This document shows positions 1 through 6,926 of a stretch of 64,000 bases of DNA, piece by piece. The stretch is from positions 62,001 to 126,000 of the forward strand of contig JAPYSU010000004.1 of NCBI GenBank assembly GCA_029936425.1, in the 5' to 3' direction. Positions within the stretch are counted from its first letter, which is position 1; the number at the start of each line of letters is the position of its first letter. Source of the stretch: Litorimonas sp. (GTDB lineage Bacteria; Pseudomonadota; Alphaproteobacteria; Caulobacterales; Maricaulaceae). The notes below the pieces were generated by a model. It made no database searches. It was not told the DNA's origin and saw nothing but the letters and a program-made list of their open reading frames with translations. The translations under genes and the position numbers were made by a program.

Positions 1-35
1 TAAGGGGACCCTGGCTCAAGGCTGGGAAAGGGAAA

Positions 36-611
36 TTATTTCTTACGGAAAGCATCCAGACTTACGACATTGGCTTCTTCGCCGTCCTTGTCGGATCCCT
101 CGGTTTGTTTATCGGATTTGTCTGATTTTTTCTTGGTTTTGGTATCCGGCGTCTCTTTCTGAGCCGCATCAGCTTTGGTGGATTTATCTGCGCCGTCGCC
201 ATCCGGCACGGACCGTAACTTGCCAACCGTATTCGCGGCAGGGTCAAGTTCAGCCGGTGGATCAAATTGAAGGGCAAATCCCACACTCGGGTCGTGAAAC
301 CGCGAAATGGCGTGATATGGCACTTTCAGATATTTCGGAATTCCACCAAATTTCAAGGTGACTTCGAACTCATCTGCATAAGCATTCAGATCCCAGAATT
401 GATGTTCTAGAACAATCGTGATTTCTTCAGGATATTTTTTCGCAAGGCTGTCATCAATTTCAACGCCTGGGAAACGGGTTAGAAATGTGATATAAAAATG
501 ATGGGCTCCGGGAAGACCGTCTTCACGGATGACACGTCGAATCGCGTCCCGTACCACACCCCGAAGGGCGAGTTGGGTCATCTGATCATAATTCATCAGG
601 TCTTGGCTCAT
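36..611 (-). CDS. sspB: SspB-type ClpXP adaptor protein
   Basis: A 191-residue cytosolic protein of the alphaproteobacterial SspB family, which tethers ssrA-tagged substrates to ClpX and speeds their degradation by ClpXP. The first ~125 residues form the folded substrate-binding domain and include the segments FYITFLTRFPGVEI and FGGIPKYLKVPYHAI. The remaining ~65 residues are a charged K/D/E-rich, presumably disordered tail; in this family the extreme C-terminus (here VVSLDAFRKK) is the ClpX-docking tail. It is divergent from the P450 gene across 110 bp. The tmRNA gene that produces the tags SspB recognises lies only 1.5 kb away. Length is normal for the alpha-type family. Confidence 0.93.
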   Translation of the reverse strand: MSQDLMNYDQMTQLALRGVVRDAIRRVIREDGLPGAHHFYITFLTRFPGVEIDDSLAKKYPEEITIVLEHQFWDLNAYADEFEVTLKFGGIPKYLKVPYHAISRFHDPSVGFALQFDPPAELDPAANTVGKLRSVPDGDGADKSTKADAAQKETPDTKTKKKSDKSDKQTEGSDKDGEEANVVSLDAFRKK

Positions 612-651
612 GATTATACCCTAAACCCCTGCCAATAAATATCAACTGACG

Positions 652-669
652 TTTCACCGCAGGGTGAAA
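652..669. promoter_or_regulatory. Inverted repeat in the sspB/P450 divergent intergenic region
   Basis: Perfect 7-bp arms TTTCACC and GGTGAAA separated by the 4 bases GCAG, placed between the divergent starts of sspB (611) and the P450 gene (722). The size and symmetry suit a dimeric repressor operator, but no regulator gene lies next to it. The function is inferred only from position and symmetry. Confidence 0.35.
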
Positions 670-721
670 ATTTCTTATTTCTTTACAGTCACCGGAGGAC
701 CTGTTGAAACGTAAGTAGAAT

Positions 722-2110
722 ATGGCCAAATCCAAATCCGATATTTCCGCCCGGTATGATGAACAGGGACGCTTTATCCCGCCCCATGCCAAACCGCTGA
801 CGGGGCAGGAGGGCTTTATTAAAGCCACGTGGAAGTTTTTGCGAAATCCGATCGAGGGTTTCGGTCCGATGGCCTATAATCAACCGATTGTAAGTGTTCC
901 GAATTTCGGAAAAAAACTCCATGTTATTTCCGACCCGGAAGGCATGATGGCCGTTCTGGCCAAGGAGTCAGACAAATTCACGAAAACGGCAATCGATGCG
1001 CGTATTTTAGGACCCGCAACGAAAGAAGGCTTGCTCTCCGTTCATGGAGAGCAGTGGAAGCGGCAACGCAAAAGCGTCGCGCCTTTGTTCCGTCAACGCC
1101 ATATGCAAGATCTGGCACCTCTCATAACCGAAGTGCTGAATGATTTCTGTGCAAAAATTGATCAAAACCCGGAGCTCGAGCTAAACGCCGCCATGTCGGA
1201 GCTGACATTTGATGTCTTGGCCAAGGCTTTGCTCGGTGATCCGCAAGGGCTGGATAAAGACCGCCTGAAATACACAACGCGAAATTTGATCCTGAGTGTT
1301 GGCACGTTGAGACCTGACGATCTTCTGCCCTGGCCGCGATGGGTTCCCCGGCCCATTGCGCCAAAAGGATCGCGTGCCATCAAAAAGCTCAAACAAGCGG
1401 CTGACAAGCTCTTGAAGGATAGAGCCGATACGCCTGTCAAAGATGATCTGGTCAGTCTCTTGCTCTCGGCAGAAGACCCTAAAACCGGAGAGGGTCTCTC
1501 AGCTCGCGAGCGGCGGGATAATCTGATTGGCTTTTTTATTGCAGGTCACGAAACCACAGCGTTAACCTTAACTTGGGCGTTGTATCTGGTGGGTAAGCAT
1601 GAAGAGACAGCCAAGCGCATCCGCGAGGAAGTCCAGTCTGTTTGCGGAAAAGACTCTGTTCGGCACGGCGATATTTCCGCCTTGCCCTTCACCCAAGCCG
1701 TGATTGACGAAACGATGCGGCTTTATCCTCCAGCACCCATGCTCAACCGCGAATGCCACGAAGAGACTGAAATCCACGGCCGCAAGATTGAGGTCGGTGA
1801 TACGTTCTTGTTGTGTAACTATGTCATGCACCGAACGGAACGCCTTTGGGAACATCCAAATCTGTTCGACCCTGACCGTTTCCTTCGTGAACCTGCTCTG
1901 AAATCGAAAGGCTCTGCCTTCATGCCATTTGGCGCCGGGCCGAGAATTTGCGTCGGCGCGGCCTTCGCAACGATGGAAGCCGTCATGGCTCTTGCAACGT
2001 TCGTACGCGATTATGACATAGAAATACCGGAAAGCTGCTATCCGCGTCCGCTCATGACCGTAACCTTGAGGCCTGAAGGCGGAGTACCCGCACGTTTGGT
2101 GAAGCGATAG
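722..2110 (+). CDS. Cytochrome P450 monooxygenase
   Basis: A 462-residue soluble haem-thiolate monooxygenase. It has the oxygen-activation I-helix motif AGHETT near residue 274, the K-helix ExxR (ETMR) near residue 330, and the haem-binding loop FGAGPRICVG, which puts the axial cysteine at about residue 410. There is no N-terminal membrane anchor and no fused reductase, so it must take electrons from a separate ferredoxin or flavoprotein that is not encoded nearby. The first ~30 residues are short and basic. It stands alone between sspB and the tmRNA gene; its 3' end converges on ssrA. The substrate cannot be deduced. The general style resembles fatty-acid or xenobiotic hydroxylases, but this is only an impression. 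Confidence 0.93.
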   Translation: MAKSKSDISARYDEQGRFIPPHAKPLTGQEGFIKATWKFLRNPIEGFGPMAYNQPIVSVPNFGKKLHVISDPEGMMAVLAKESDKFTKTAIDARILGPATKEGLLSVHGEQWKRQRKSVAPLFRQRHMQDLAPLITEVLNDFCAKIDQNPELELNAAMSELTFDVLAKALLGDPQGLDKDRLKYTTRNLILSVGTLRPDDLLPWPRWVPRPIAPKGSRAIKKLKQAADKLLKDRADTPVKDDLVSLLLSAEDPKTGEGLSARERRDNLIGFFIAGHETTALTLTWALYLVGKHEETAKRIREEVQSVCGKDSVRHGDISALPFTQAVIDETMRLYPPAPMLNRECHEETEIHGRKIEVGDTFLLCNYVMHRTERLWEHPNLFDPDRFLREPALKSKGSAFMPFGAGPRICVGAAFATMEAVMALATFVRDYDIEIPESCYPRPLMTVTLRPEGGVPARLVKR

Positions 2111-2124
2111 ACAATAGCAATGAA

Positions 2125-2450
2125 AGAAAAGTGGGAGGTTTCTGTTGCCAGCTACCTCCCGAAGCCCGCCTAACCGTCTGAAGGGCTAGGAGTTAAAGTC
2201 GGAATGTCCGAACTGCTTACGCAGCTAGGGCAAATTCCTCAGAATAATTGTCATTAGCAATTATAATAAATAGGCATTTAACGGTACCCATACGGAAGAA
2301 AGCTAACCCTTTTGAACGTCTGTCGATCCTATTTCGGCCCCATCAAAAGCCTTCACAGGGATGAAGGTTTATGGTGGAGCCGCCGGGTACCGCCCCCGGG
2401 TCCAGTCCGTCTATTATGAGCGCGTTTATCCTCATAGTCGGCAAGCCGAC
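2125..2450 (-). ncRNA. ssrA: Two-piece (permuted) transfer-messenger RNA
   Basis: tmRNA rescues stalled ribosomes and adds a degradation tag. On the minus strand the gene is permuted, as in other alphaproteobacteria. The acceptor piece comes first and ends at 2372 in GGCGGCTCCACCA, with an encoded CCA. A spacer (about 2342-2371) follows. The coding piece begins at 2341 with GGGGCCGAAATAGGATCGAC, matching the conserved tmRNA 5' end. The tag frame occupies 2258-2217 and reads ANDNYSEEFALAA followed by TAA, very like the Caulobacter tag (A)ANDNFAEEFAVAA. A GGGAGGT/ACCTCCC hairpin at 2160-2133 closes the 3' side. The outer ends are estimated from the promoter and this hairpin; the tag and the acceptor end are certain. 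Confidence 0.95.
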
Positions 2451-2456
2451 AGACAT

Positions 2457-2485
2457 AATATAGGGATGAAAGGTGAAAGTTCCAA
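2457..2485 (-). promoter_or_regulatory. Promoter of the tmRNA gene
   Basis: On the minus strand, TTGGAA (2485-2480) and TATATT (2462-2457) are separated by exactly 17 bases, close to the sigma-70 consensus. Transcription would start near 2450, at the beginning of the acceptor piece. Confidence 0.6.
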
Positions 2486-2494
2486 TATCTATTC

Positions 2495-2524
2495 TGAAAT
2501 AAAAAAACCGCGCCCAAAGCGCGG
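2495..2524 (-). terminator. Rho-independent terminator of the DUF2853 gene
   Basis: On the minus strand, arms CCGCGC and GCGCGG enclose a 5-base loop (TTTGG) and are followed by seven T residues. It lies about 28 bases after the stop of the DUF2853 gene and just upstream of the tmRNA promoter. Confidence 0.85.
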
Positions 2525-2551
2525 CATATCCGTCGGTAGGGTTTTGCTGCT

Positions 2552-2869
2552 TTACAGGCCGCCTAATTTCCCGGCGCTTTTCGCCAAAAGATAGAGGAAT
2601 GTGACCCGCGACTTTTGATTGTCGCCTTTCATCATATCGCAGACCGCATCGATTGCCTGGCTGGCGGGGCCGGCCTCCAGGCCGAGTTTCTTTTTCGCAA
2701 AACCGTCACGCACGCGATTTTTCTCTGTTTCGTCGGAACAGGAGACAAGGGAGGAGTCTCTGTTTTGGAGAGCAATCCCACAATAATTGACTATTTTTTG
2801 GACATGGGCTTCGTCCGCACCTGCGTCATATCGCTTCACATCCTCTATGTAATCTGCTGCTTTGGCCAT
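2552..2869 (-). CDS. DUF2853 family small cytosolic protein
   Basis: A 105-residue soluble protein with no signal peptide or membrane segment. It contains the run VQKIVNYCGIAL in its first half and FLYLLAKSAGKLGG near the C-terminus, which I recognise as DUF2853-like. The family has no established function. It is monocistronic, ends at a clear terminator, and is divergent from the deacetylase gene across a region holding a large inverted repeat. The family call comes from sequence style and size, so it is moderately sure. Confidence 0.65.
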   Translation of the reverse strand: MAKAADYIEDVKRYDAGADEAHVQKIVNYCGIALQNRDSSLVSCSDETEKNRVRDGFAKKKLGLEAGPASQAIDAVCDMMKGDNQKSRVTFLYLLAKSAGKLGGL

Positions 2870-2915
2870 TGTGTCGTCCTCCGTGGTTGATGATATTTAT
2901 GGTAAATGAACTGTT

Positions 2916-2971
2916 AAAGTCCGTGCAAGCGTAAATTTTTGTCACTTTTGTTACGCTTGACGAAGGACTTT
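2916..2971. repeat. Large imperfect inverted repeat between divergent genes
   Basis: Two nested perfect arm pairs: AAAGTCC (2916-2922) with GGACTTT (2965-2971), and CAAGCGTAA (2926-2934) with TTACGCTTG (2951-2959). Only 3 and 5 unpaired bases lie between the pairs, and the central loop is 16 bases. It sits upstream of both the DUF2853 gene and the deacetylase gene, so it is not a terminator for either. An operator or a structured leader is possible. Confidence 0.55.
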
Positions 2972-3039
2972 TATTGCGTTCGCGGAATTAGGCTTTCATA
3001 AGCGGAAGGGGGCGCTGATTTCGGGGAAGGATATTAGTC

Positions 3040-4158
3040 ATTCCAAATCACGAGCAAAAAAGTCTGGAAAGCACGCTTTCGATTCTGACAGAGTTGGTGG
3101 GTTTTGATACCCGAAACGGAACAGGGGACGAACCGGCCTGCGTTAATTGGCTCGCGGAAACGCTAGGCGCTTTTCACCCGGATAAACTCGTAAATCAAAA
3201 AGTCCCCAGAAAACACGGCAAGCCCGACAGTGCGTTCGTCCTCGCTGTCTGGGGCGAGCCGAAACTGGTGTTAAATGTTCACATTGATACAGTTCCCAGC
3301 GGTCAGGGCTGGCTCGCCGATCCGCTAATTTTACGAAAAAAAGCGGACCGGGTCATAGGCTTGGGGGCCTGCGATATTAAAGGCGCTGCGGCTTGTATAC
3401 TTTCTGCCCTGCTGCGAGTTAAACCGCGCAATGTCGCTATTCTGCTTTCTGGTGATGAAGAGCAAGGCAGTGAAATTATGCCGGAAGTTATCAAAGCGGG
3501 GCATCTGAAAGGAATTGAAGCGGCTATTGTATGTGAACCCACAGGATGTCAGGTCGGCAAACGTCATCGCGGCATGCTCGCATTAAAGGCAGAGTTTTCA
3601 GGGCCGGGCGGGCATAGCTCTCTGGCCGATAATATAGAAGCGCCTCTCTTAAAAGCGGCCCGACTTGCCGATGCGATAGGGCAATACGGCGAAAACCATC
3701 TGGATTTTGGCACGCCGCCCTATCAGGGGCTTTGCACCAATATTGGCGGCGTGAATTCTGATGGCGCATATAACGTCATCCCGACATCTGCGAGCTTGCA
3801 ATTTTCCATGCGGCCGCCGCCGGGTGATGATGTCAGTAGGCGAGAGACAGATCTGCATGACATTGCGGCTCAGCAGGGAGCAGATTGTCAAACTCTGGTC
3901 GCTTTCGAGCCATTCGCGACAAAAGACATAGAGGCTTTCAAATTTCTTTTCGCCTCTCATGATTTTGTCGATTTGCCCTATTGGACAGAGGCGGCCATGG
4001 TGTCTGAAGCTGGCATGAATGCGGTCGTGTTCGGCCCGGGCCATATCGAGCAGGCGCATCAGCCAGAGGAATGGGTGAGCTACGCACAATTGGAAAAAGC
4101 CACCGCGCTTTACGAAACGGCTCTGGCGACAGGATTGGGAACAGGGATGTCGAAATGA
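3040..4158 (+). CDS. argE: M20-family deacetylase, acetylornithine deacetylase (ArgE)-like
   Basis: A zinc-dependent M20 deacylase, probably removing the acetyl group from acetylornithine or acetylcitrulline. Visible motifs in order: HIDTVPSG (metal His and Asp), GACDIKGAAA (bridging Asp), SGDEEQGS (catalytic and metal Glu), CEPT (metal ligand), GPGGHSS (dimerisation-domain start) and GPGHIEQAHQPEEWV (C-terminal metal His). The start is a problem. The frame is open from 3019 and reads like the family's first helix (LSILTELVGFDT) before the first usual start, TTG at 3094; no ATG, GTG or TTG lies upstream in frame. ATT at 3040, 9 bases after GGGGAAGG, is used here as a guess. The stop overlaps the start of the synthase gene (ATGA), so the two are translationally coupled. 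Confidence 0.82.
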   Translation: MPNHEQKSLESTLSILTELVGFDTRNGTGDEPACVNWLAETLGAFHPDKLVNQKVPRKHGKPDSAFVLAVWGEPKLVLNVHIDTVPSGQGWLADPLILRKKADRVIGLGACDIKGAAACILSALLRVKPRNVAILLSGDEEQGSEIMPEVIKAGHLKGIEAAIVCEPTGCQVGKRHRGMLALKAEFSGPGGHSSLADNIEAPLLKAARLADAIGQYGENHLDFGTPPYQGLCTNIGGVNSDGAYNVIPTSASLQFSMRPPPGDDVSRRETDLHDIAAQQGADCQTLVAFEPFATKDIEAFKFLFASHDFVDLPYWTEAAMVSEAGMNAVVFGPGHIEQAHQPEEWVSYAQLEKATALYETALATGLGTGMSK

Positions 4159-5297
4159 GCCGTCTTAGCGTCAGGGAAACCGTTCTTTCCAGCCTGTCGG
4201 CAATCGGGGCCAACCGCGAAGCGCAATTCTATGCGGAACTGTTTTCCCAGCAGGAGCCTGAGAAATTTGCACTCATCGTCATTGACCCGCGTTGTTTGAA
4301 AAACCCGCTACTCGAAACTTTGGTCAGTAATGTAAAGTTACTTTTCAATCTCGGTCTGACGCCTATTTTATTGGTAGGGGCGCTGGACGAAGACAGGACG
4401 ACTGTGAAGTTTCAGTCCCAGCGCGTGGCCAAAGAGTTGGAGCAGTCGGCGGTCAGGACATCCAAACTCAATACAGCGACTTACGCTCTCATTCCTGAAA
4501 TCAAATTCAAAGCGCAATCGGGATTGATCCCGATACTTGAAATGACCGAAAGACGCGGGGATATGAACCTCGTCCGTTTGGTCAATGAGATAAATCCGAA
4601 CAAGGTGATTTTCCTGCAACCGTCAGGCGGTCTGGCACGGCAAGGTGAACGTATCCGCAATCTCAGCATGGCGGATGTCGCCAATCTGATTGAGACCGGA
4701 CAAAATTTAACGCCCGGACAGCAGCGTTTTTTGAATTTTGTTCAAGATTTGGATGAGGCCGAGCCAGGACAGCGCGCTTACATTATAGCTTCCCCGCTAA
4801 ATCTCTTGCCGGAGCTTTTCACGACGAAAGGCTCTGGAACCCTGATTAAGCGAAAAGCCGAGATTATAATCAACCATAACTACGATGGGCTTGATACACA
4901 TCAATTGGCGCAATCCATAAATACCGCCTTTGGAAAAACCCTACGGCCGGACTTTTTCGAGACGCCTGTTTCTGCCGTTTTCGTAGAAGTCAATTACAAA
5001 GGCGGCGCCATTTTCACAGAGCAGGACGGACTGACCTATTTATCAAAATTCTGGGTGGGGAAACAGGCGCAAGGAGAAGGGCTGGCCCGCGACATTTGGG
5101 AGGAGTTTACGCAAAATATTCCTGTATTTTACTGGCGTTCAAGGTTTAAAAACCCTTTCAATGACTGGTATATGAAAAATTGTGATGGAATGCAGAAGAA
5201 GAATGACTGGCGTGTGTTCTGGAACGGTATTGAACCTGAAAGTGTTGCAAAAGCAGTCACCACGGCTCTGCAAGCGCCCCAAGATTTTACGGAATAA
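4155..5297 (+). CDS. Vertebrate-type N-acetylglutamate synthase with degenerate kinase domain
   Basis: A 380-residue two-domain protein of the NAGS-K family known from Maricaulis, Xanthomonas and animals. Residues ~1-230 form an amino-acid-kinase fold. The C-terminal ~150 residues form the NAT (DUF619) acetyltransferase domain, with YLSKFWVGKQAQGEGLARD, FYWRSRFKNPFNDWY and DWRVFWNGI, the acetyl-CoA and glutamate binding signatures. The kinase half lacks the expected lysine/glycine-rich phosphate loop: the position reads ALIVIDPRCLKNP instead of a KxGG-type motif, and the usual NADTAA-like site is unrecognisable. The predicted activity is therefore acetyl-CoA + glutamate to N-acetylglutamate only. 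ATG at 4155 overlaps the upstream stop, which supports this start over in-frame codons further upstream. Confidence 0.85.
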   Translation: MSRLSVRETVLSSLSAIGANREAQFYAELFSQQEPEKFALIVIDPRCLKNPLLETLVSNVKLLFNLGLTPILLVGALDEDRTTVKFQSQRVAKELEQSAVRTSKLNTATYALIPEIKFKAQSGLIPILEMTERRGDMNLVRLVNEINPNKVIFLQPSGGLARQGERIRNLSMADVANLIETGQNLTPGQQRFLNFVQDLDEAEPGQRAYIIASPLNLLPELFTTKGSGTLIKRKAEIIINHNYDGLDTHQLAQSINTAFGKTLRPDFFETPVSAVFVEVNYKGGAIFTEQDGLTYLSKFWVGKQAQGEGLARDIWEEFTQNIPVFYWRSRFKNPFNDWYMKNCDGMQKKNDWRVFWNGIEPESVAKAVTTALQAPQDFTE

Positions 5298-5300
5298 TTT

Positions 5301-6425
5301 ATGACCCTAATGATAAACAGTGCTTTTGACGGCGGAAATATTGTAGTCCACGAGGCAAAAGAGCCCGGCAATATTCGTCTGGCTATCCGCAAGGATAATG
5401 CGTCTGACTTTTATCAATGGTTCTATTACCGCCTGACGGGTGCCAAAGGGCAGGCTTGCCGGATGGTTTTGGAAAATACCAAAGACTCTGCCTTTCCCGA
5501 TGGTTGGAAGGATTATAAAGCGTGCGCAAGTTATGACCGAAAAAACTGGTTTCGAGTTGAGGGCACAAAATACGAAAATGATAAACTCATCATAGAGCAC
5601 ACACCCGAGCAGGACAGCATCTACTACGCCTATTTCGCGCCTTACAGCGCCGAACGTCATCATGACCGGATCGCGCATTACACGGGCGATCACGGCGTCT
5701 CGCTTAAAGTTATTGGGCATTCTGTCGAGGGCCAAACGCTTGACTGTCTGGAAATGGGCGAAGGTGACACAACCATCTGGGTCATTGCGCGTCAGCACCC
5801 CGGTGAAACCATGGCCGAATGGTGGATGGACGGATTTATTTCTCGGTTGATTGAGGCCAATGACGAGGCAACAAAAACGCTTCTGAAAAAAGCCAAACTC
5901 TTTATCGTTCCGAACATGAATCCGGACGGAAGCACGCATGGTAACCTACGGACGAACGCGAAGGGCGCTAACCTAAACCGTGAATGGGGCGTTGCGACGA
6001 AAGAAAATTGTCCTGAAGTTCTGGCGACAATTGCCGCGATGGATAAGAACCCTCCGCGACTTTGCCTGGACGTGCATGGCGACGAAAACCTGCCTTATAA
6101 CTTTATCGCCGGCGCAGAGGGCATTCCCGGCTATACGGAAAAGCAAGCCAAGAATCTCGAGGATTTCCTGAGCGCGTATAAAAAAGCCTCACCGGATTTT
6201 CAGACGGAAGTGGGTTACCCGACGTCCAAACCTGGGGACGCCAATCTTACCATGTGTACGAATTTCACGGCGCACCGTTATGATTGTCTGTCGATGACGC
6301 TTGAAATGCCGTTCAAGGACAATGCGAACCGTCCGGATAAAGCCGTAGGATGGTCACCCGAGCGTTGCGGCGAATTGGGCGCCTCCGCCGTCGAAGCGAT
6401 GGCAGAGCTTGTGGATCAGCTTTAA
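5301..6425 (+). CDS. M14-family metallocarboxypeptidase (cytosolic carboxypeptidase-like)
   Basis: A 374-residue protein without a signal peptide. Residues ~1-125 are a beta-rich N-terminal domain of the kind found before the catalytic domain in cytosolic carboxypeptidases (FYQWFYYRLTGA, YYAYFAPYSAERH). The catalytic part follows: RQHPGETM (zinc His and Glu), PNMNPDGS, LRTNAKGANLNREW (substrate-carboxylate Arg/Asn region) and CLDVHGDE (third zinc ligand), then LTLEMPFKD with the probable catalytic Glu. It starts 3 bases after the acetylglutamate synthase stop, so it is probably co-transcribed. The substrate is unknown; the linkage to arginine genes may be fortuitous. A perfect hairpin follows the stop. 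Confidence 0.9.
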   Translation: MTLMINSAFDGGNIVVHEAKEPGNIRLAIRKDNASDFYQWFYYRLTGAKGQACRMVLENTKDSAFPDGWKDYKACASYDRKNWFRVEGTKYENDKLIIEHTPEQDSIYYAYFAPYSAERHHDRIAHYTGDHGVSLKVIGHSVEGQTLDCLEMGEGDTTIWVIARQHPGETMAEWWMDGFISRLIEANDEATKTLLKKAKLFIVPNMNPDGSTHGNLRTNAKGANLNREWGVATKENCPEVLATIAAMDKNPPRLCLDVHGDENLPYNFIAGAEGIPGYTEKQAKNLEDFLSAYKKASPDFQTEVGYPTSKPGDANLTMCTNFTAHRYDCLSMTLEMPFKDNANRPDKAVGWSPERCGELGASAVEAMAELVDQL

Positions 6426-6434
6426 ACTAAGACA

Positions 6435-6457
6435 GTCCCGCCAGTTATTGGCGGGAC
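6435..6457. terminator. Terminator between convergent genes
   Basis: Perfect 9-bp arms GTCCCGCCA and TGGCGGGAC around a 5-base loop, between the convergent ends of the M14 peptidase and TM2 genes. T/A-rich sequence follows on both sides, but there is no long T run, so efficiency is uncertain. Confidence 0.6.
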
Positions 6458-6462
6458 AATTA

Positions 6463-6786
6463 TTATGCGGGGTGAGCTCTCACGAACTCATAAATATCGC
6501 GGATCTTCATCATATTCACTTCGCGAGTGCGGTTGCCGATAAGAAAGCAATCTATGATGACCCAGAGGCCCAGTCCGCCCATCGTTAATAGCTTTAATAT
6601 ACCGGCCAGAATGTCGCCCACGAGAAAGCGATCAATGCCGAGAAAACCAAGCCAGACATTCCAGCCGAAATTCACGACAGGGTTTTGCGTTTCGTTCTGA
6701 ACAATATCCATAAATTTGAAACGGTCTGCCTCTGACAAAGAAGCGGCCATGTCTATCAGCTCGCGGTCATACCTGTAACGATTCAT
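6463..6786 (-). CDS. TM2 domain-containing membrane protein
   Basis: A 107-residue inner-membrane protein. A ~35-residue polar N-terminus (MNRYRYDRELIDMAASL) is followed by two hydrophobic helices joined by a short turn: WLGFLGIDRFLVGD, then ILKLLTMGGLGLWVIIDCFLIG. This is the TM2 signature (G-x-x-G-x-DRF-x-x-G, then a GG-containing second helix ending at an Asp). The C-terminus is charged. The function of bacterial TM2 proteins is not established. It converges on the M14 peptidase gene and is divergent from thyA. Confidence 0.85.
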   Translation of the reverse strand: MNRYRYDRELIDMAASLSEADRFKFMDIVQNETQNPVVNFGWNVWLGFLGIDRFLVGDILAGILKLLTMGGLGLWVIIDCFLIGNRTREVNMMKIRDIYEFVRAHPA

Positions 6787-6926
6787 TTCTCTCTCCCTTA
6801 TCGTTTAACAATAAAGATATGGGGTGAATACGGGGCCAGCGCAAGAGCCGTATGTCGTTTTTTCAAAGATGTGGACAAGCGGTGCAGGGGTCTGCCCGAA
6901 TCGCTCTGAATGTTTATAGTGAACGG

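Noticed and set aside
2361..2594. 77-codon open frame on the plus strand
   Set aside because: It lies over the tmRNA acceptor piece, its promoter and the DUF2853 terminator on the opposite strand. No ribosome site and no protein-like composition.
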